From NCBI RefSeq assembly GCF_005860795.2, contig NZ_CP058350.1, positions 3,130,501-3,194,500 of the forward strand: a stretch of 64,000 nucleotides of DNA, read 5' to 3'. A program made the translations under genes and the position numbers. The notes under the pieces are model-generated. The model saw nothing but the letters and a program-made list of their open reading frames with translations. It did no database searches and was not told where the DNA came from. Below, in pieces: positions 26,419 to 35,006 of this stretch. Each line of letters starts with the position of its first letter. Positions within the stretch are counted from its first letter, which is position 1. This DNA comes from Peteryoungia desertarenae (lineage in GTDB: Bacteria > Pseudomonadota > Alphaproteobacteria > Rhizobiales > Rhizobiaceae).

Positions 26419-28254
26419 TCAGCGACCGAAAGGTTCGGTCGCCTTTATCAGCCAGTTTCGAGCCTTCTCGTCTGCCATCAGGGGCAAGAGTTCCTCGCGT
26501 GTGCGCTCATGGTAACTGTCGAGCCATTGCAACTCCTCGCGTGTCAGCAGTTCTTGCACCACCAGATAGCGATCGATCGGCACGAAGGTCAGCGTCTCGA
26601 AGCCGAGCATCGGCTGGTCGCCGCCTTCGATCTCTTCGGCCTCCCGGACATAAATGAGGTTCTCGATCCGGATTCCAAAGCTGCCCGGACGGTAATAACC
26701 AGGCTCGTTCGACAGGATCATGCCCGGCAGAAGCTCCTGGGTGGACAGGCGCGAGATACGCTGCGGGCCTTCATGCACGGACAGATAGGAGCCGACACCA
26801 TGACCTGTTCCATGGGCAAAATCGGCACCGGCCTTCCAAAGCGCGATCCGCGCCAAAGGGTCCAGATCGCAGCCACGGGTACTCTTTGGAAAGCGCGCCG
26901 TGCTGATCGCAATCATTCCCTTGAGCGCCAGCGTAAAGAAGCGCTTCTGCTCCTCCGGAACAGCCCCGATGGCGATGGTGCGTGTGATATCGGTCGTGCC
27001 ATTCACATACTGGGCGCCTGAATCGATGAGGAACATCTCGCCCGCGTGGATCGGCCTGTCACTCTCGATGGTCACACGGTAATGCATGATTGCGGCATGC
27101 TCCCCGGCCCCGGAGATCGTGTCGAAGGAGATGTCCTTGAGCGGGTTCTGCATCCTTTCGCCAACCCGCATGCGCGCCGCCTCAAGCTCCTGGGCAGCGC
27201 CGATCTCGGTCACGGTGCCAGCGGGTTGCTGATCAAGCCAGGTCAGGAACTCGACAACGGCCACGCCATCCTGCAGATGAGCGGCGGCGGAACCGTTGAG
27301 CTCCACCATGTTCTTGACCGCCCGCCCGAGCTTGGCTGGGTCGTTGCCTTCCACCACGACACCACCCCTGGCGCGCACCAGATCCGCAAGCGCCTGCGGC
27401 GCAAGATCCGGGTCCAGCAGGATGCGCTGGCCACCCGCGCATAACTGCTCGAGACGCTGCGACAGCTCAACAGGAGCCACCTGTTCACAGAGATCACGCA
27501 GATAGCTCTCGACCTCCAGATTGGTCTTGCGGCTGTCGAGAAACAGGCTGCACCGACCATTGGCCGCAATGATCGCGCGCGCCAGCGGATGCGGCGTATG
27601 CGGCACATCCGCGCCCCGCAGATTGAAGATCCAGGCGACCGACGATGGATCTGTGATCAGCACTGCCGCCAGCCCCCGGTCCTTCAGTTCGTTGACAATG
27701 CCTTCAATTTTCTCCTCGGCCGGAACGCCGGAGTAGCTGATTGGCTGGATGACCACAGCGCCGAGCGGTTCAGCCGGGCGATCGGTCCAGATCATGTCGA
27801 CAGGGTTTTGTGGAAGCTTGACGAGGCTACCGCCAACTTCAGCGAGAGCCTGCTCCAGCTTGCGCACCTCCGCGCCTGTATGAACCCAGGGATCGATCCC
27901 CAGCCGAAAGCCCTTCAGGTTTGAAGTTGCAATGAAGCAATGCGGCGGATGACCGACCAGATCTCCGGCTGTAAAAACTTGGCGATCAATCTGTTCTGCG
28001 ACCTGCGTCACATAGCGGCCATCCACGAAAACGATGGCAGCGGTACGCGTCACCAGCAACTGGCCGGCAGAGCCCGTAAACCCCGACATCCACGCAAGGC
28101 GTTCGGCGCATTCGGGAACATATTCGCCGAGATACTCATCAGACCGCGGTATGAGTACGCCATCCACGCCCAGAGCATCGAAATGGGAGCGAAGGGCGTC
28201 GACCCTTGCGCGCCCATGTTGCGGAGTGGATTTGACCTCGAAGCTCTGGAACAT
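26419..28254 (-). CDS. Xaa-Pro aminopeptidase (M24 family, long form)
   Basis: 611 residues, the three-domain long form of aminopeptidase P: two creatinase-like N-terminal domains and a C-terminal pita-bread domain. Two metal-binding Asp lie in LIDSGAQYVNGTTDITRT, the histidine region is AHGTGHGVGSYLSVHEGP, and the metal-binding Glu are in ILSNEPGYY and GIRIENL. It removes N-terminal residues preceding proline. It is cytoplasmic, with no signal peptide. It is convergent with azlCD and its last codons form their terminator hairpin. Confidence 0.94.
   Translation of the reverse strand: MFQSFEVKSTPQHGRARVDALRSHFDALGVDGVLIPRSDEYLGEYVPECAERLAWMSGFTGSAGQLLVTRTAAIVFVDGRYVTQVAEQIDRQVFTAGDLVGHPPHCFIATSNLKGFRLGIDPWVHTGAEVRKLEQALAEVGGSLVKLPQNPVDMIWTDRPAEPLGAVVIQPISYSGVPAEEKIEGIVNELKDRGLAAVLITDPSSVAWIFNLRGADVPHTPHPLARAIIAANGRCSLFLDSRKTNLEVESYLRDLCEQVAPVELSQRLEQLCAGGQRILLDPDLAPQALADLVRARGGVVVEGNDPAKLGRAVKNMVELNGSAAAHLQDGVAVVEFLTWLDQQPAGTVTEIGAAQELEAARMRVGERMQNPLKDISFDTISGAGEHAAIMHYRVTIESDRPIHAGEMFLIDSGAQYVNGTTDITRTIAIGAVPEEQKRFFTLALKGMIAISTARFPKSTRGCDLDPLARIALWKAGADFAHGTGHGVGSYLSVHEGPQRISRLSTQELLPGMILSNEPGYYRPGSFGIRIENLIYVREAEEIEGGDQPMLGFETLTFVPIDRYLVVQELLTREELQWLDSYHERTREELLPLMADEKARNWLIKATEPFGR
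26422..26447 (+). terminator. Intrinsic terminator after azlCD
   Basis: GCGACCGAA (26422-26430), loop AGG, TTCGGTCGC (26434-26442), then CTTTAT. The 9-bp stem is perfect. It lies 15 bases past the azlD stop and is embedded in the last codons of the opposing aminopeptidase gene (end 26419), so the repeat also encodes that protein's C-terminal residues. Confidence 0.6.
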
Positions 28255-28495
28255 GATGGACCTATCTCATGGAATCTCACCGACGCTTATAGCAAGCCCC
28301 GCGCCTGTCGCACCATGTGATTGTCAGACACAACCCCTGCTGCAGTGCACAACATTTGACCGCAATGCCACCCGAATTGGCACAAAAGTCAGCACAACAT
28401 AGTCAAATCCATATTGCTATGCAACAATTGCAGGTCTGACTTGTCTTGCTCCACCTAACTGAATGCCTCTCATTCACCTATATTCAGGTCAATCG

Positions 28496-28514
28496 GAACG
28501 CGGCGGTCGCGTTC
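28496..28514 (+). promoter_or_regulatory. 5' leader hairpin of the DUF1127-like gene
   Basis: GAACGCG (28496-28502), loop GCGGT, CGCGTTC (28508-28514): a perfect 7-bp stem ending about 7 bases before the AAGGAT ribosome site (28522-28527). Its placement suits control of translation or protection of the mRNA 5' end. The promoter itself could not be fixed; a TATATT lies at 28479-28484. Confidence 0.5.
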
Positions 28515-28534
28515 ACTTGAAAAGGATTACAGCA

Positions 28535-28708
28535 ATGGCAAAGTCTTTCCTGCGCGCGGCATTTGATAACATCGTCGACGCTCGTCAGCGCCGTGCCGAT
28601 CTTTACGCCACCGGCGCTCTTCTGTCGCTTGATGACAAGTCTCTGGCAGCCCTCGGCCTCACCCGTGACGAGTTGCGTCGTCGCCCTTCGATGACATCGA
28701 TCATCTGA
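28535..28708 (+). CDS. DUF1127-like small basic protein
   Basis: 57 residues, Arg-rich. ARQRRADLYATGALLSLDDKSLAALGLTRDELRRR fits the DUF1127 pattern (aromatic/Arg helix, LDDxxLxxxGLTRxE/DI). Such proteins in Agrobacterium and Rhodobacter have been linked to RNA turnover and to phosphate and carbon metabolism; that link is recalled knowledge. The start is the ATG at 28535 with AAGGAT before it, rather than 28463, which would translate through the leader hairpin. It is a self-contained unit: leader hairpin, gene, second hairpin, terminator. Confidence 0.8.
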   Translation: MAKSFLRAAFDNIVDARQRRADLYATGALLSLDDKSLAALGLTRDELRRRPSMTSII

Positions 28709-28763
28709 AGCAAGACAAGAAAGTGCACTGCTTGAGCTGACCTCCCACGGCTCGCAGTTCAGG

Positions 28764-28780
28764 CAGGACGTCACGTCCTG
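28764..28780 (+). repeat. Hairpin in the 3' untranslated region
   Basis: CAGGACG (28764-28770), TCA, CGTCCTG (28774-28780): perfect 7-bp stem, 3-base loop, seven bases before the terminator stem. With the leader hairpin this makes three strong hairpins in about 300 bases around a 57-codon gene. Confidence 0.6.
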
Positions 28781-28786
28781 CGCAAA

Positions 28787-28811
28787 GCGACCCAACCCGG
28801 GTCGCTTTTTT
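28787..28811 (+). terminator. Intrinsic terminator after the DUF1127-like gene
   Basis: GCGACCC (28787-28793), loop AACCC, GGGTCGC (28799-28805), then TTTTTT (28806-28811). Classic form. It ends 33 bases before the convergent prmA stop. Confidence 0.85.
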
Positions 28812-28844
28812 CATGTCATGTCATGACATTCTAGTTTGAACGCA

Positions 28845-29723
28845 CTACTGGCGCATCAAATGGATGGTGACCCAACCATTTCGCCAGATCGTGCGAATAT
28901 GGGCAAGACCGGCACCGTTATAGGCGGAAAGCACCTTCCAGCGCTGCTCGGCCAGAATGCCAGACAGGATCACCGAGCCGCCCGGCGCCAGATGAGCGAC
29001 CAGCTGCGGCGCCATCTTCATCAGCGGACGCGCAAGAATATTTGCGATAATAAGGTCAAAAGGACCATGGTCGGCAAAAGCGGTGGAGTGAAAGCCGGGG
29101 GCAGTGCGGAAATCAATACCGCTGACAACTTCGTTTCGCCGGGCGTTCTCTTTTGCAACACGAACGGCGATCGGATCGATATCGGTCGCAAGAACCGGAA
29201 CCTTGACCAGCTTGCGCACGGCAATGGCCAGAACGCCGCTGCCAGTGCCGAGATCAAGCGCGTTTCTGACATTGCGTGCACTGACGACCTTGTCGATGAC
29301 TTCAAGACATCCTGCAGTCGTTCCATGGTGACCTGTTCCGAAGGCCTGCCCGGCATCGATTTCGATGGCAAGATCGTTCGGTTGAACCTTGTCCCGGTCA
29401 TGCGAACCGTGAACAAGAAACCTCCCTGCCCTTACCGGCTTCAAGCCTTCAAGCGACATCGCGATCCAGTCGACGTCAGGAATGACTTCACGCTGGATGA
29501 CATCGTCCGGATACTCGGCTTGAAGAACGCGCAGGAACCTCGGCTGCACCTCTTCTTCCTGATCACCCATCAGATAGATGGAGACCTCCCATACATCCGC
29601 CTTTTCATCGATCTCCGTGGTGGCGATTGCATAATCTTCCTCGCCAAACTCCAGGCTCATCAGGTCCAGGATGCGGTTCGCATTGGCTTCGGTCGTCGTG
29701 ACAAAGAGGCGGATTTCACTCAA
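28845..29723 (-). CDS. prmA: Ribosomal protein L11 methyltransferase (TTG start)
   Basis: 292 residues. The class I methyltransferase core is at about 150-240: LDLGTGSGVLAIAVRKL binds SAM, with ATDIDPIAVRVA and FDLIIANILARPL (NPPF-like) downstream; an N-terminal substrate-recognition domain precedes it. PrmA trimethylates ribosomal protein L11. The start is TTG at 29723, with AGGA about 9 bases upstream; no in-frame ATG lies near the family N-terminus. It is convergent with the DUF1127-like gene. Confidence 0.93.
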   Translation of the reverse strand: MSEIRLFVTTTEANANRILDLMSLEFGEEDYAIATTEIDEKADVWEVSIYLMGDQEEEVQPRFLRVLQAEYPDDVIQREVIPDVDWIAMSLEGLKPVRAGRFLVHGSHDRDKVQPNDLAIEIDAGQAFGTGHHGTTAGCLEVIDKVVSARNVRNALDLGTGSGVLAIAVRKLVKVPVLATDIDPIAVRVAKENARRNEVVSGIDFRTAPGFHSTAFADHGPFDLIIANILARPLMKMAPQLVAHLAPGGSVILSGILAEQRWKVLSAYNGAGLAHIRTIWRNGWVTIHLMRQ

Positions 29724-29829
29724 GGCGGCGTGTCCTGTCGATCGGGATCATCAAGCGGCTGCGGTACAACGCAATCCGCATCAAGGCAACCTTTCAGCGC
29801 TGCACCGACAGAGCCCATCAATGAAAACG

Positions 29830-30429
29830 TCATCCTTTGGCGAGGTTCTCCAGCTTTTGAATAGCGACATCGGGATTCTCGCCATAGGCAATCGTGCCCT
29901 TGAAGCGCCCTTCCGCATCGAGGAGGAAGATGGATGCCGTGTGATCCATCGTGTAGTCGCCGGTTGGGTCCGCCTCATCAAGGGGCACTTTCTTGGCATA
30001 GACGCGGAAACCCTTCACGACTTCAGCCATCTCTACCGGATCGCCTGCAATGCCGACAACGCGATCGGTGACATTGGAGATATAGCGGCCCAGGATTTCC
30101 GGCGTGTCCCGCTCAGGATCGACGGTCACGAAGAAGGCCTGCAGGCGATTACCTTCCGGATCAACGGTCTTCATCCAGCCATCGAGTTCGTAAAGCGTGG
30201 TCGGGCAGACTTCGGGGCAATGGGTGAAGCCAAAAAACAAGGCGGTCGGCTTGCCGCGCAGCGCCTGTTCCGTGATGGGTTGCCCATTCTGATCGACAAG
30301 CTGAAACGGCACGCCAAAAGGTGCTTCGCTCGCCTGCTGCCCCTGTTGGGTGACCGTCAGCGTTAACCAGCCAAGAACGCCTGCCATGACGACGACGGCG
30401 CTCCACAAGGCTATTCTGACACTGCGCAT
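29830..30429 (-). CDS. SCO1/SenC-family copper chaperone
   Basis: 199 residues with an N-terminal membrane anchor (about 5-25) and a periplasmic thioredoxin-like domain. The copper ligands are C71 and C75 in FTHCPEVCPTTL and H163 in YTMDHTASIFLLD. SCO proteins deliver copper to the CuA centre of cytochrome c oxidase or act as thiol reductants. I chose the ATG at 30429, with AGGA 5 bases upstream, over the ATG at 30441. It lies downstream of a small membrane-protein ORF and near an FNR/FixK box, consistent with a respiratory role (inference). Confidence 0.93.
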   Translation of the reverse strand: MRSVRIALWSAVVVMAGVLGWLTLTVTQQGQQASEAPFGVPFQLVDQNGQPITEQALRGKPTALFFGFTHCPEVCPTTLYELDGWMKTVDPEGNRLQAFFVTVDPERDTPEILGRYISNVTDRVVGIAGDPVEMAEVVKGFRVYAKKVPLDEADPTGDYTMDHTASIFLLDAEGRFKGTIAYGENPDVAIQKLENLAKG

Positions 30430-30582
30430 CACATTCCTCATTCAATACGGTCTAGTTGTACGTTGAGGCGATACCGCCGCGCGCAATCAAAGGCAATTCA
30501 ACAGAACGGTATTTGACTTTGGCGCGAAGAAATGTCGCGCATCAACAACCTGTCGCACGCCAGCGCGAGAATTCCTGGTGCG

Positions 30583-30738
30583 TCAAAAACAATAGGAGAG
30601 ACCGGTTTCCATCAGGGTCAGCAGGATCGATGGACCGTGCATCACCCATCCTTGAAAGGCAAACATCAGCCCGAAAGCCGCCAGCATCGCTAAGGCAGCA
30701 TAAAACGCGGTACGGATCGATGTCGAATGAATGTCCAT
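30583..30738 (-). CDS. Putative 51-residue membrane protein
   Basis: ATG at 30738 to TGA at 30583-30585. The peptide has one hydrophobic helix (TAFYAALAMLAAFGLMFAF, about residues 10-28), then QGWVMHGPSILLTLMETG and a Cys-Phe end. GAGG lies just one base before the ATG, and a TATAAT at 30751-30746 suggests a nearly leaderless message. An imperfect hairpin (CGCACCAG with CTGGCGTGCG) directly follows the stop. It faces away from the FNR/FixK box at 30802-30815. No family recognised. The helix and the hairpin speak for a real gene; the close ribosome site against. Confidence 0.5.
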   Translation of the reverse strand: MDIHSTSIRTAFYAALAMLAAFGLMFAFQGWVMHGPSILLTLMETGLSYCF

Positions 30739-30801
30739 GCCTCACATTATAATCAAAACATCTTGTGGCGAAATCAATTTGTTTGCAACCGGCGGCGAAA
30801 C

Positions 30802-30815
30802 TTGATGAAAATCAA
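30802..30815 (+). promoter_or_regulatory. FNR/FixK box (anaerobox)
   Basis: TTGAT-GAAA-ATCAA matches the FNR/FixK/FnrN consensus TTGATN4ATCAA at every defined base. The centre is 30808.5. If it activates rightwards from -41.5, transcription starts near 30850, just before the GGGAGG ribosome site of the DUF2189 gene. The site is palindromic and could also act on the divergent small ORF. Confidence 0.75.
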
Positions 30816-30872
30816 GGTGCAGCTTTTGAAATCTGGTCAAACTGTCGCAGAAGCAGACCTTGGGAGGGGCAT

Positions 30873-31661
30873 GTGGAAGAACAGGTTGCAGCGGCGGCGC
30901 CGCAAATGAAATTGAAGATCAACAAGTTGACGGTTGACGACGTCAAGGCGGCATTTTCGGCGGGCTTCGATGACTTCCGCAGGGTTCCGATGTTCGGTTT
31001 GTTCTTCGGCGCAATCTATGCTGTCGGCGGGATCTTTATCACAATCGCCCTCACCTATCTTCACCAACCGTGGATGATCATTCCCGTTGCAATCGGGTTC
31101 CCGCTTGTCGGCCCCTTCATTGCTGTTGGCCTTTATGAGGTGAGCCGACGTCGCGAGAAGGGAGAGGACATTACCTGGTCCGGAATTCTGCGAGAAGTTT
31201 TCCGCCAGCGAGAACGCCAGCTATCCTGGATGGCATTTGTCGTGCTCTTCATATTCTGGATCTGGATTTATCAGGTCCGCCTTTTAATGGCGCTGTTTCT
31301 TGGCTACCGCATCCCGGCTTCGCTGGAAGCCTTCGCTACCTTCGCCCTGACGACACCCGAGGGGCTTGTCTTCCTTGCCGTCGGCACCGTTGTCGGTGCG
31401 GTCATCGCGACAATACTTTTCAGCATTACCGTCATATCGATGCCGCTTCTCCTCGATCACGACCTTGACTTCATTACGGCCATGCTCACCAGCATTCGTG
31501 CCGTTGCGGAAAATGTCGCGCCGATGCTTGTTTTCGGCCTGGCAGTGGCTGTTGCCGCCCTTTTGGCACTTGTGCCGGCATTCCTGGGGCTCCTTTTCGT
31601 TCTACCGATTGCCGGTCACGCGACCTGGCACCTCTATCGAAAGGCAATATCGACAATCTGA
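30873..31661 (+). CDS. DUF2189 integral membrane protein (GTG start)
   Basis: 262 residues with about six membrane segments. LTVDDVKAAFSAGFDDFRRVPMFGLFFGAIYAVGG, then PLVGPFIAVGLYEVSRRREKGED, is the DUF2189 signature; the end is a long hydrophobic stretch with HATWHLYRKAI. Function is unknown. The start is GTG at 30873, with GGGAGG 5 bases upstream; the internal ATG at 30906 is an alternative and overlaps the TGA of an out-of-frame 12-codon ORF. The upstream FNR/FixK box predicts low-oxygen expression. Confidence 0.82.
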   Translation: MEEQVAAAAPQMKLKINKLTVDDVKAAFSAGFDDFRRVPMFGLFFGAIYAVGGIFITIALTYLHQPWMIIPVAIGFPLVGPFIAVGLYEVSRRREKGEDITWSGILREVFRQRERQLSWMAFVVLFIFWIWIYQVRLLMALFLGYRIPASLEAFATFALTTPEGLVFLAVGTVVGAVIATILFSITVISMPLLLDHDLDFITAMLTSIRAVAENVAPMLVFGLAVAVAALLALVPAFLGLLFVLPIAGHATWHLYRKAISTI

Positions 31662-31850
31662 GATCGTTCATATTGGTAAAGGCTACACGCAAAAACGGCA
31701 GAACATTAGCTGTTGTTTAACTAATATTCGCGATTCTTCTGAAGCACGATGGCAACGACGCCATAGGACATGACGTCCTCCGATCTACGCTCGGTTCTGC
31801 ATGTGGGGTGAACCATCACACAGCAAGCGGGATCAAGCGGCGGGGGAAGC

Positions 31851-33821
31851 ATGCTGAATTACATCACTGGCAAAAACCTGAGTGTGCGCCAGCGGCTGAT
31901 GACGCTCGGCGCTGCAGCCGTTCTGGGTATTGGTTCCATGCTGGGCGTGGGCTGGTACGAGAACCTGAGAGTCGACACTGCATTAAACCACGCCGTCGAG
32001 TTGCGCGAATCTGTTGAGACAATCAACGAGATGCGCTTGGCGAACGCCAATCTCACGCTTGCTGCCATGGATACGATCATTGATCGCGGCGAAGGCAGGA
32101 TTCAGGACGAGCGGCTCGCCGTCATGGAAGCTTCACTGCGGGTTCTTCGAGATGGCAGCCCCGTCCTGAAGGCGGTTGCCGCAGAGGCGGGTCTATCTGC
32201 AGAAGTTGCCACCTACGACGCAGACCTCGAAGCCGTCGGAAAAGTCATCCTGGTTGAACTGAAACAGCTCGTCGAAAGCGGTGCCGAAGAAAGCGCCTAT
32301 GCGGCCATTGATGATACCATAGACGGCGCCGGAGAACGCCTCGCTGAGGCATTGAACAATATTTCTGCCCTCGGCGGCAATCTGGTGGACGCCAGCATCG
32401 AGGAAGCGACGGCGGGAACCCGGTACTCGCTTGTCAGCCAGCTCGTTCTGGGGACCCTCGCCTTTCTGACCGTGATCGGCCTGCAACTCCTGCACGGCAA
32501 CGCCATTGCGAATGGTATCCGAAGCGTGCGCAACGCGATGCAGCGCATTGTCGACGGAGACTATCAAACCCTGATTGCGGAAACCGACCGCGCTGACGAA
32601 ATCGGCGGCATGGCCCGCGCTGCGGACATCTTTCGCAAGGCAGCGATTGAGAAGCAGGAACTGGAAAGCTCCTCACGAGAGGCTCGTCGACAAAGCGAAG
32701 CCGAACGTGAAAGCCGAGCCGCCGCCATGGAGGCCGATAATCGCGCGATCAAGACAGCGGTTGATTCCCTTGCCGAAGGCTTGAACCTCTTGTCCGACGG
32801 CAATCTTGGCGTTGAAATTTCAACGCCCTTCCCCGCCGATCTCGAACGGCTTCGCAATGACTTCAATCAGGTTTCGAAACGCCTCGAACATGTGATGAGC
32901 GAGATTGCCCATAGCAGCAGTTCCATTCGAGCCAACGGTCTGCAGATGCGCTCAGCGGCCGATGATCTCGCCCGGCGCACAGAACAGCAGGCAGCGTCTC
33001 TTGAGGAAACCTCGGCAGCTCTCGATGAAATCACGGCAACGGTGAAGGTCGCAACCGAGCGCGCTGAAGAAGCAAGCCACATGGTTGACACTGCCAAGGA
33101 CTATGCCGAGCAATCAGGCACGGTCGTCAACGATGCCATGGCAGCGATGGAACGCATCGAGGATGCGACAGGTGAAATCGGCAAGATCATCAATGTGATC
33201 GATGAAATCGCCTTCCAGACGAACCTCCTCGCCCTCAATGCGGGCGTCGAAGCCGCACGCGCCGGCGAAGCAGGCAAAGGCTTCGCTGTTGTGGCGCAGG
33301 AAGTGCGTGCCCTGGCAGGGCGGGCAGGCGAAGCCGCGCGTGACATCAAGACCCTCGTAGGTCGTTCAACCGATGAAGTTCGCACTGGAGTTGAACTGGT
33401 GACAGCCACCGGCGAGGCTTTGCATCGAATTGGCGAAGATGTTCTCAGAATTAATGAGCACGTTAAGGCAATCGTTACCAGCGCTCGTGAACAATCAGTC
33501 GGACTGAGCGAAATCAATTCTGCTGTCGGCCAGATGGATCAGGTCACACAGCAGAACGCGGCGATGGTGGAAGAAACCAATGCCGCAAGCCACACGCTGG
33601 CAGGCGACGCGGAGAACCTTTCGCGCCTCGTCGGTCAGTTCAAGTTGAAAGGTGCCGGATCCGGCACCGCGCATGAACCGAAGCCCGTCAACAAGGCAAC
33701 GGAACCAAGGCCGTCTCCCGCGAAGGCCCTGATCGACAAGGTCGCGGGAACGTTCAACCGAATCGCTCCAGCCAGGGCTCCGGCCACGGCTGCAGCAACA
33801 GAACACTGGGAAGAGTTCTAA
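31851..33821 (+). CDS. Methyl-accepting chemotaxis protein
   Basis: 656 residues. TM1 is at about 17-36 and TM2 at about 185-207, enclosing a short periplasmic or four-helix sensor region. One or two HAMP units follow (about 205-350), then the signalling domain with the conserved hairpin tip [41 protein letters not shown]. The protein ends in HWEEF, a pentapeptide resembling the CheR-docking NWETF tail. A GGGGG ribosome site precedes the ATG. cheW starts one base after its stop. The ligand is unknown. Confidence 0.94.
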   Translation: MLNYITGKNLSVRQRLMTLGAAAVLGIGSMLGVGWYENLRVDTALNHAVELRESVETINEMRLANANLTLAAMDTIIDRGEGRIQDERLAVMEASLRVLRDGSPVLKAVAAEAGLSAEVATYDADLEAVGKVILVELKQLVESGAEESAYAAIDDTIDGAGERLAEALNNISALGGNLVDASIEEATAGTRYSLVSQLVLGTLAFLTVIGLQLLHGNAIANGIRSVRNAMQRIVDGDYQTLIAETDRADEIGGMARAADIFRKAAIEKQELESSSREARRQSEAERESRAAAMEADNRAIKTAVDSLAEGLNLLSDGNLGVEISTPFPADLERLRNDFNQVSKRLEHVMSEIAHSSSSIRANGLQMRSAADDLARRTEQQAASLEETSAALDEITATVKVATERAEEASHMVDTAKDYAEQSGTVVNDAMAAMERIEDATGEIGKIINVIDEIAFQTNLLALNAGVEAARAGEAGKGFAVVAQEVRALAGRAGEAARDIKTLVGRSTDEVRTGVELVTATGEALHRIGEDVLRINEHVKAIVTSAREQSVGLSEINSAVGQMDQVTQQNAAMVEETNAASHTLAGDAENLSRLVGQFKLKGAGSGTAHEPKPVNKATEPRPSPAKALIDKVAGTFNRIAPARAPATAAATEHWEEF

Positions 33822-33822
33822 C

Positions 33823-34287
33823 ATGAGCAATGCAATAAAGCAGTCGGGCGCCTATCTCGAAATCGTCTCCTTCCATTTGGGCGATCAGGAATTCTGTATC
33901 GACATTATGGCAATCCGCGAAATCCGTGGCTGGGCACCTGTGACCCCGATGCCGCACACACCGCCATATGTGCTGGGCTTGATCAACCTGCGCGGCGCGG
34001 TGATCCCCGTGATCGACATGGCCTGCCGTCTTGGCATGAAGATGACCGAACCGTCCGAGCGCGCCGCCATTATCGTGACGGACATCGCCGGCAAGCTGGT
34101 CGGTCTGCTTGTTGAACAAGTTTCCGACATGATGACGATCCGTTCAGAAGACCTGCAGCCGGCTCCGGAAATCATTCCGGAAGCACAGCGCGCCTTCTGC
34201 CGCGGCATCGTTGCGCTGGAGAAGTCGATGGTCTGCTTCCTCAACCTCGACACCGTAATTGCCGACGAACTGGCCCAAGCGGCCTGA
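33823..34287 (+). CDS. cheW: CheW chemotaxis coupling protein
   Basis: 154 residues, a complete CheW domain with FCIDIMAIREIRGW, PMPHTPPYVLGLINLRGAVIPVIDM and LVGLLVEQVSDMM. CheW links receptors to the kinase CheA. It follows the receptor gene by one base, so the two are translationally coupled. No cheA, cheR, cheB or cheY is nearby, so this is an accessory receptor-coupler pair using a chemotaxis core encoded elsewhere. Confidence 0.95.
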   Translation: MSNAIKQSGAYLEIVSFHLGDQEFCIDIMAIREIRGWAPVTPMPHTPPYVLGLINLRGAVIPVIDMACRLGMKMTEPSERAAIIVTDIAGKLVGLLVEQVSDMMTIRSEDLQPAPEIIPEAQRAFCRGIVALEKSMVCFLNLDTVIADELAQAA

Positions 34288-34311
34288 TACGAAGGCCTGA
34301 CCTCTCTTCCC

Positions 34312-34349
34312 AGGGAAGGCGCGTCGCAGCCATGCGGCGTCCCTTCCCT
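34312..34349. repeat. Hairpin downstream of cheW
   Basis: AGGGAAGG (34312-34319) is perfectly complementary to CCTTCCCT (34342-34349), with further GC-rich pairing inside. It lies 25 bases past the cheW stop and probably ends or stabilises that transcript. There is no U-tract directly after it. Confidence 0.45.
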
Positions 34350-34530
34350 TCAGGTGTTTGGGCTGCGACCACGCTGAGATCAGCCGCTTTCCCCGGCGGC
34401 AAAAGGTCGGCAAAAACCAGACCTGGTAAACGAGCCGTAAAAGAAATTCGGAACCACCAGTCCAGTGCGGCGTTCTCCCCGCAACTTCCAAACAAGCGGA
34501 AGTATATGCAAGAAAACAAGGAGAACACCT

Positions 34531-34893
34531 ATGAATTCTGCAATCAAACTCGCCCTTGCCGCTGCCATGTCCGTTACCGCCCTGTCGGGCGTCGCCGTGG
34601 CACAGACGACGAATTCGACAAATACCACGACCAGCACCCCACTGCGCGGCGGTGATGCCACCGAAGGCTTCACCATCATCTATTTCGATAGCCTGGACAA
34701 CGATACGAACCGCGAGCAGCATACGCGCCTGGAACAGATGATGGCCGATGACGCTGCCATGGCGGAAGCCCAGGCAAAGATCGCCGCTGACCCGGCTATC
34801 GTTGCAGAGTTGCAGGAACGCAGCATCGAGCTTCAGAACGTGATCGACGTCCAGACCGCGGCTGATGGCTCCATGGTTGTCTATGTCCGCTAA
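34531..34893 (+). CDS. Small exported protein, unknown family
   Basis: 120 residues. It has a clear signal peptide (about 1-24, ending VAVAQ), then a Thr/Asn/Ser-rich stretch and an acidic helical body with MMADDAAMAEAQAKIAADPAIVAELQERS, ending VVYVR. AAGGAG lies about 7 bases before the ATG. I do not recognise a family. The frequent alanine and acidic heptad-like spacing suggest a periplasmic helical protein. It has no operon partners: cheW is 243 bases upstream and the next gene is convergent. Confidence 0.75.
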   Translation: MNSAIKLALAAAMSVTALSGVAVAQTTNSTNTTTSTPLRGGDATEGFTIIYFDSLDNDTNREQHTRLEQMMADDAAMAEAQAKIAADPAIVAELQERSIELQNVIDVQTAADGSMVVYVR

Positions 34894-34913
34894 GGACACA
34901 CACTGAATGGACG

Positions 34914-34948
34914 AAAAAAATGCCCTGGTACCGCGAGGTACCAGGGCA
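34914..34948 (-). terminator. Strong 12-bp terminator hairpin
   Basis: TGCCCTGGTACC (34921-34932), GCGA loop, GGTACCAGGGCA (34937-34948): a perfect 12-bp stem. Seven A residues (34914-34920) precede it on the plus strand, giving a T-run after the stem on the minus strand, so it best terminates leftward transcription from the creA side. It may also stop the rightward exported-protein transcript. Confidence 0.75.
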
Positions 34949-35006
34949 CAATCGTTTCAGGTCCTGCTTGAAGCAAGGCCTGAACCGGGCCAACCAGCCG
35001 CGTCCG

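Noticed and set aside
30727..30909. 60-codon ORF overlapping the FNR/FixK box and the DUF2189 start
   Set aside because: The frame runs through the regulatory site and ends in an Arg-rich stretch without family resemblance; the DUF2189 GTG start with GGGAGG explains the same sequence better. A 12-codon part from ATG 30871 was also considered.
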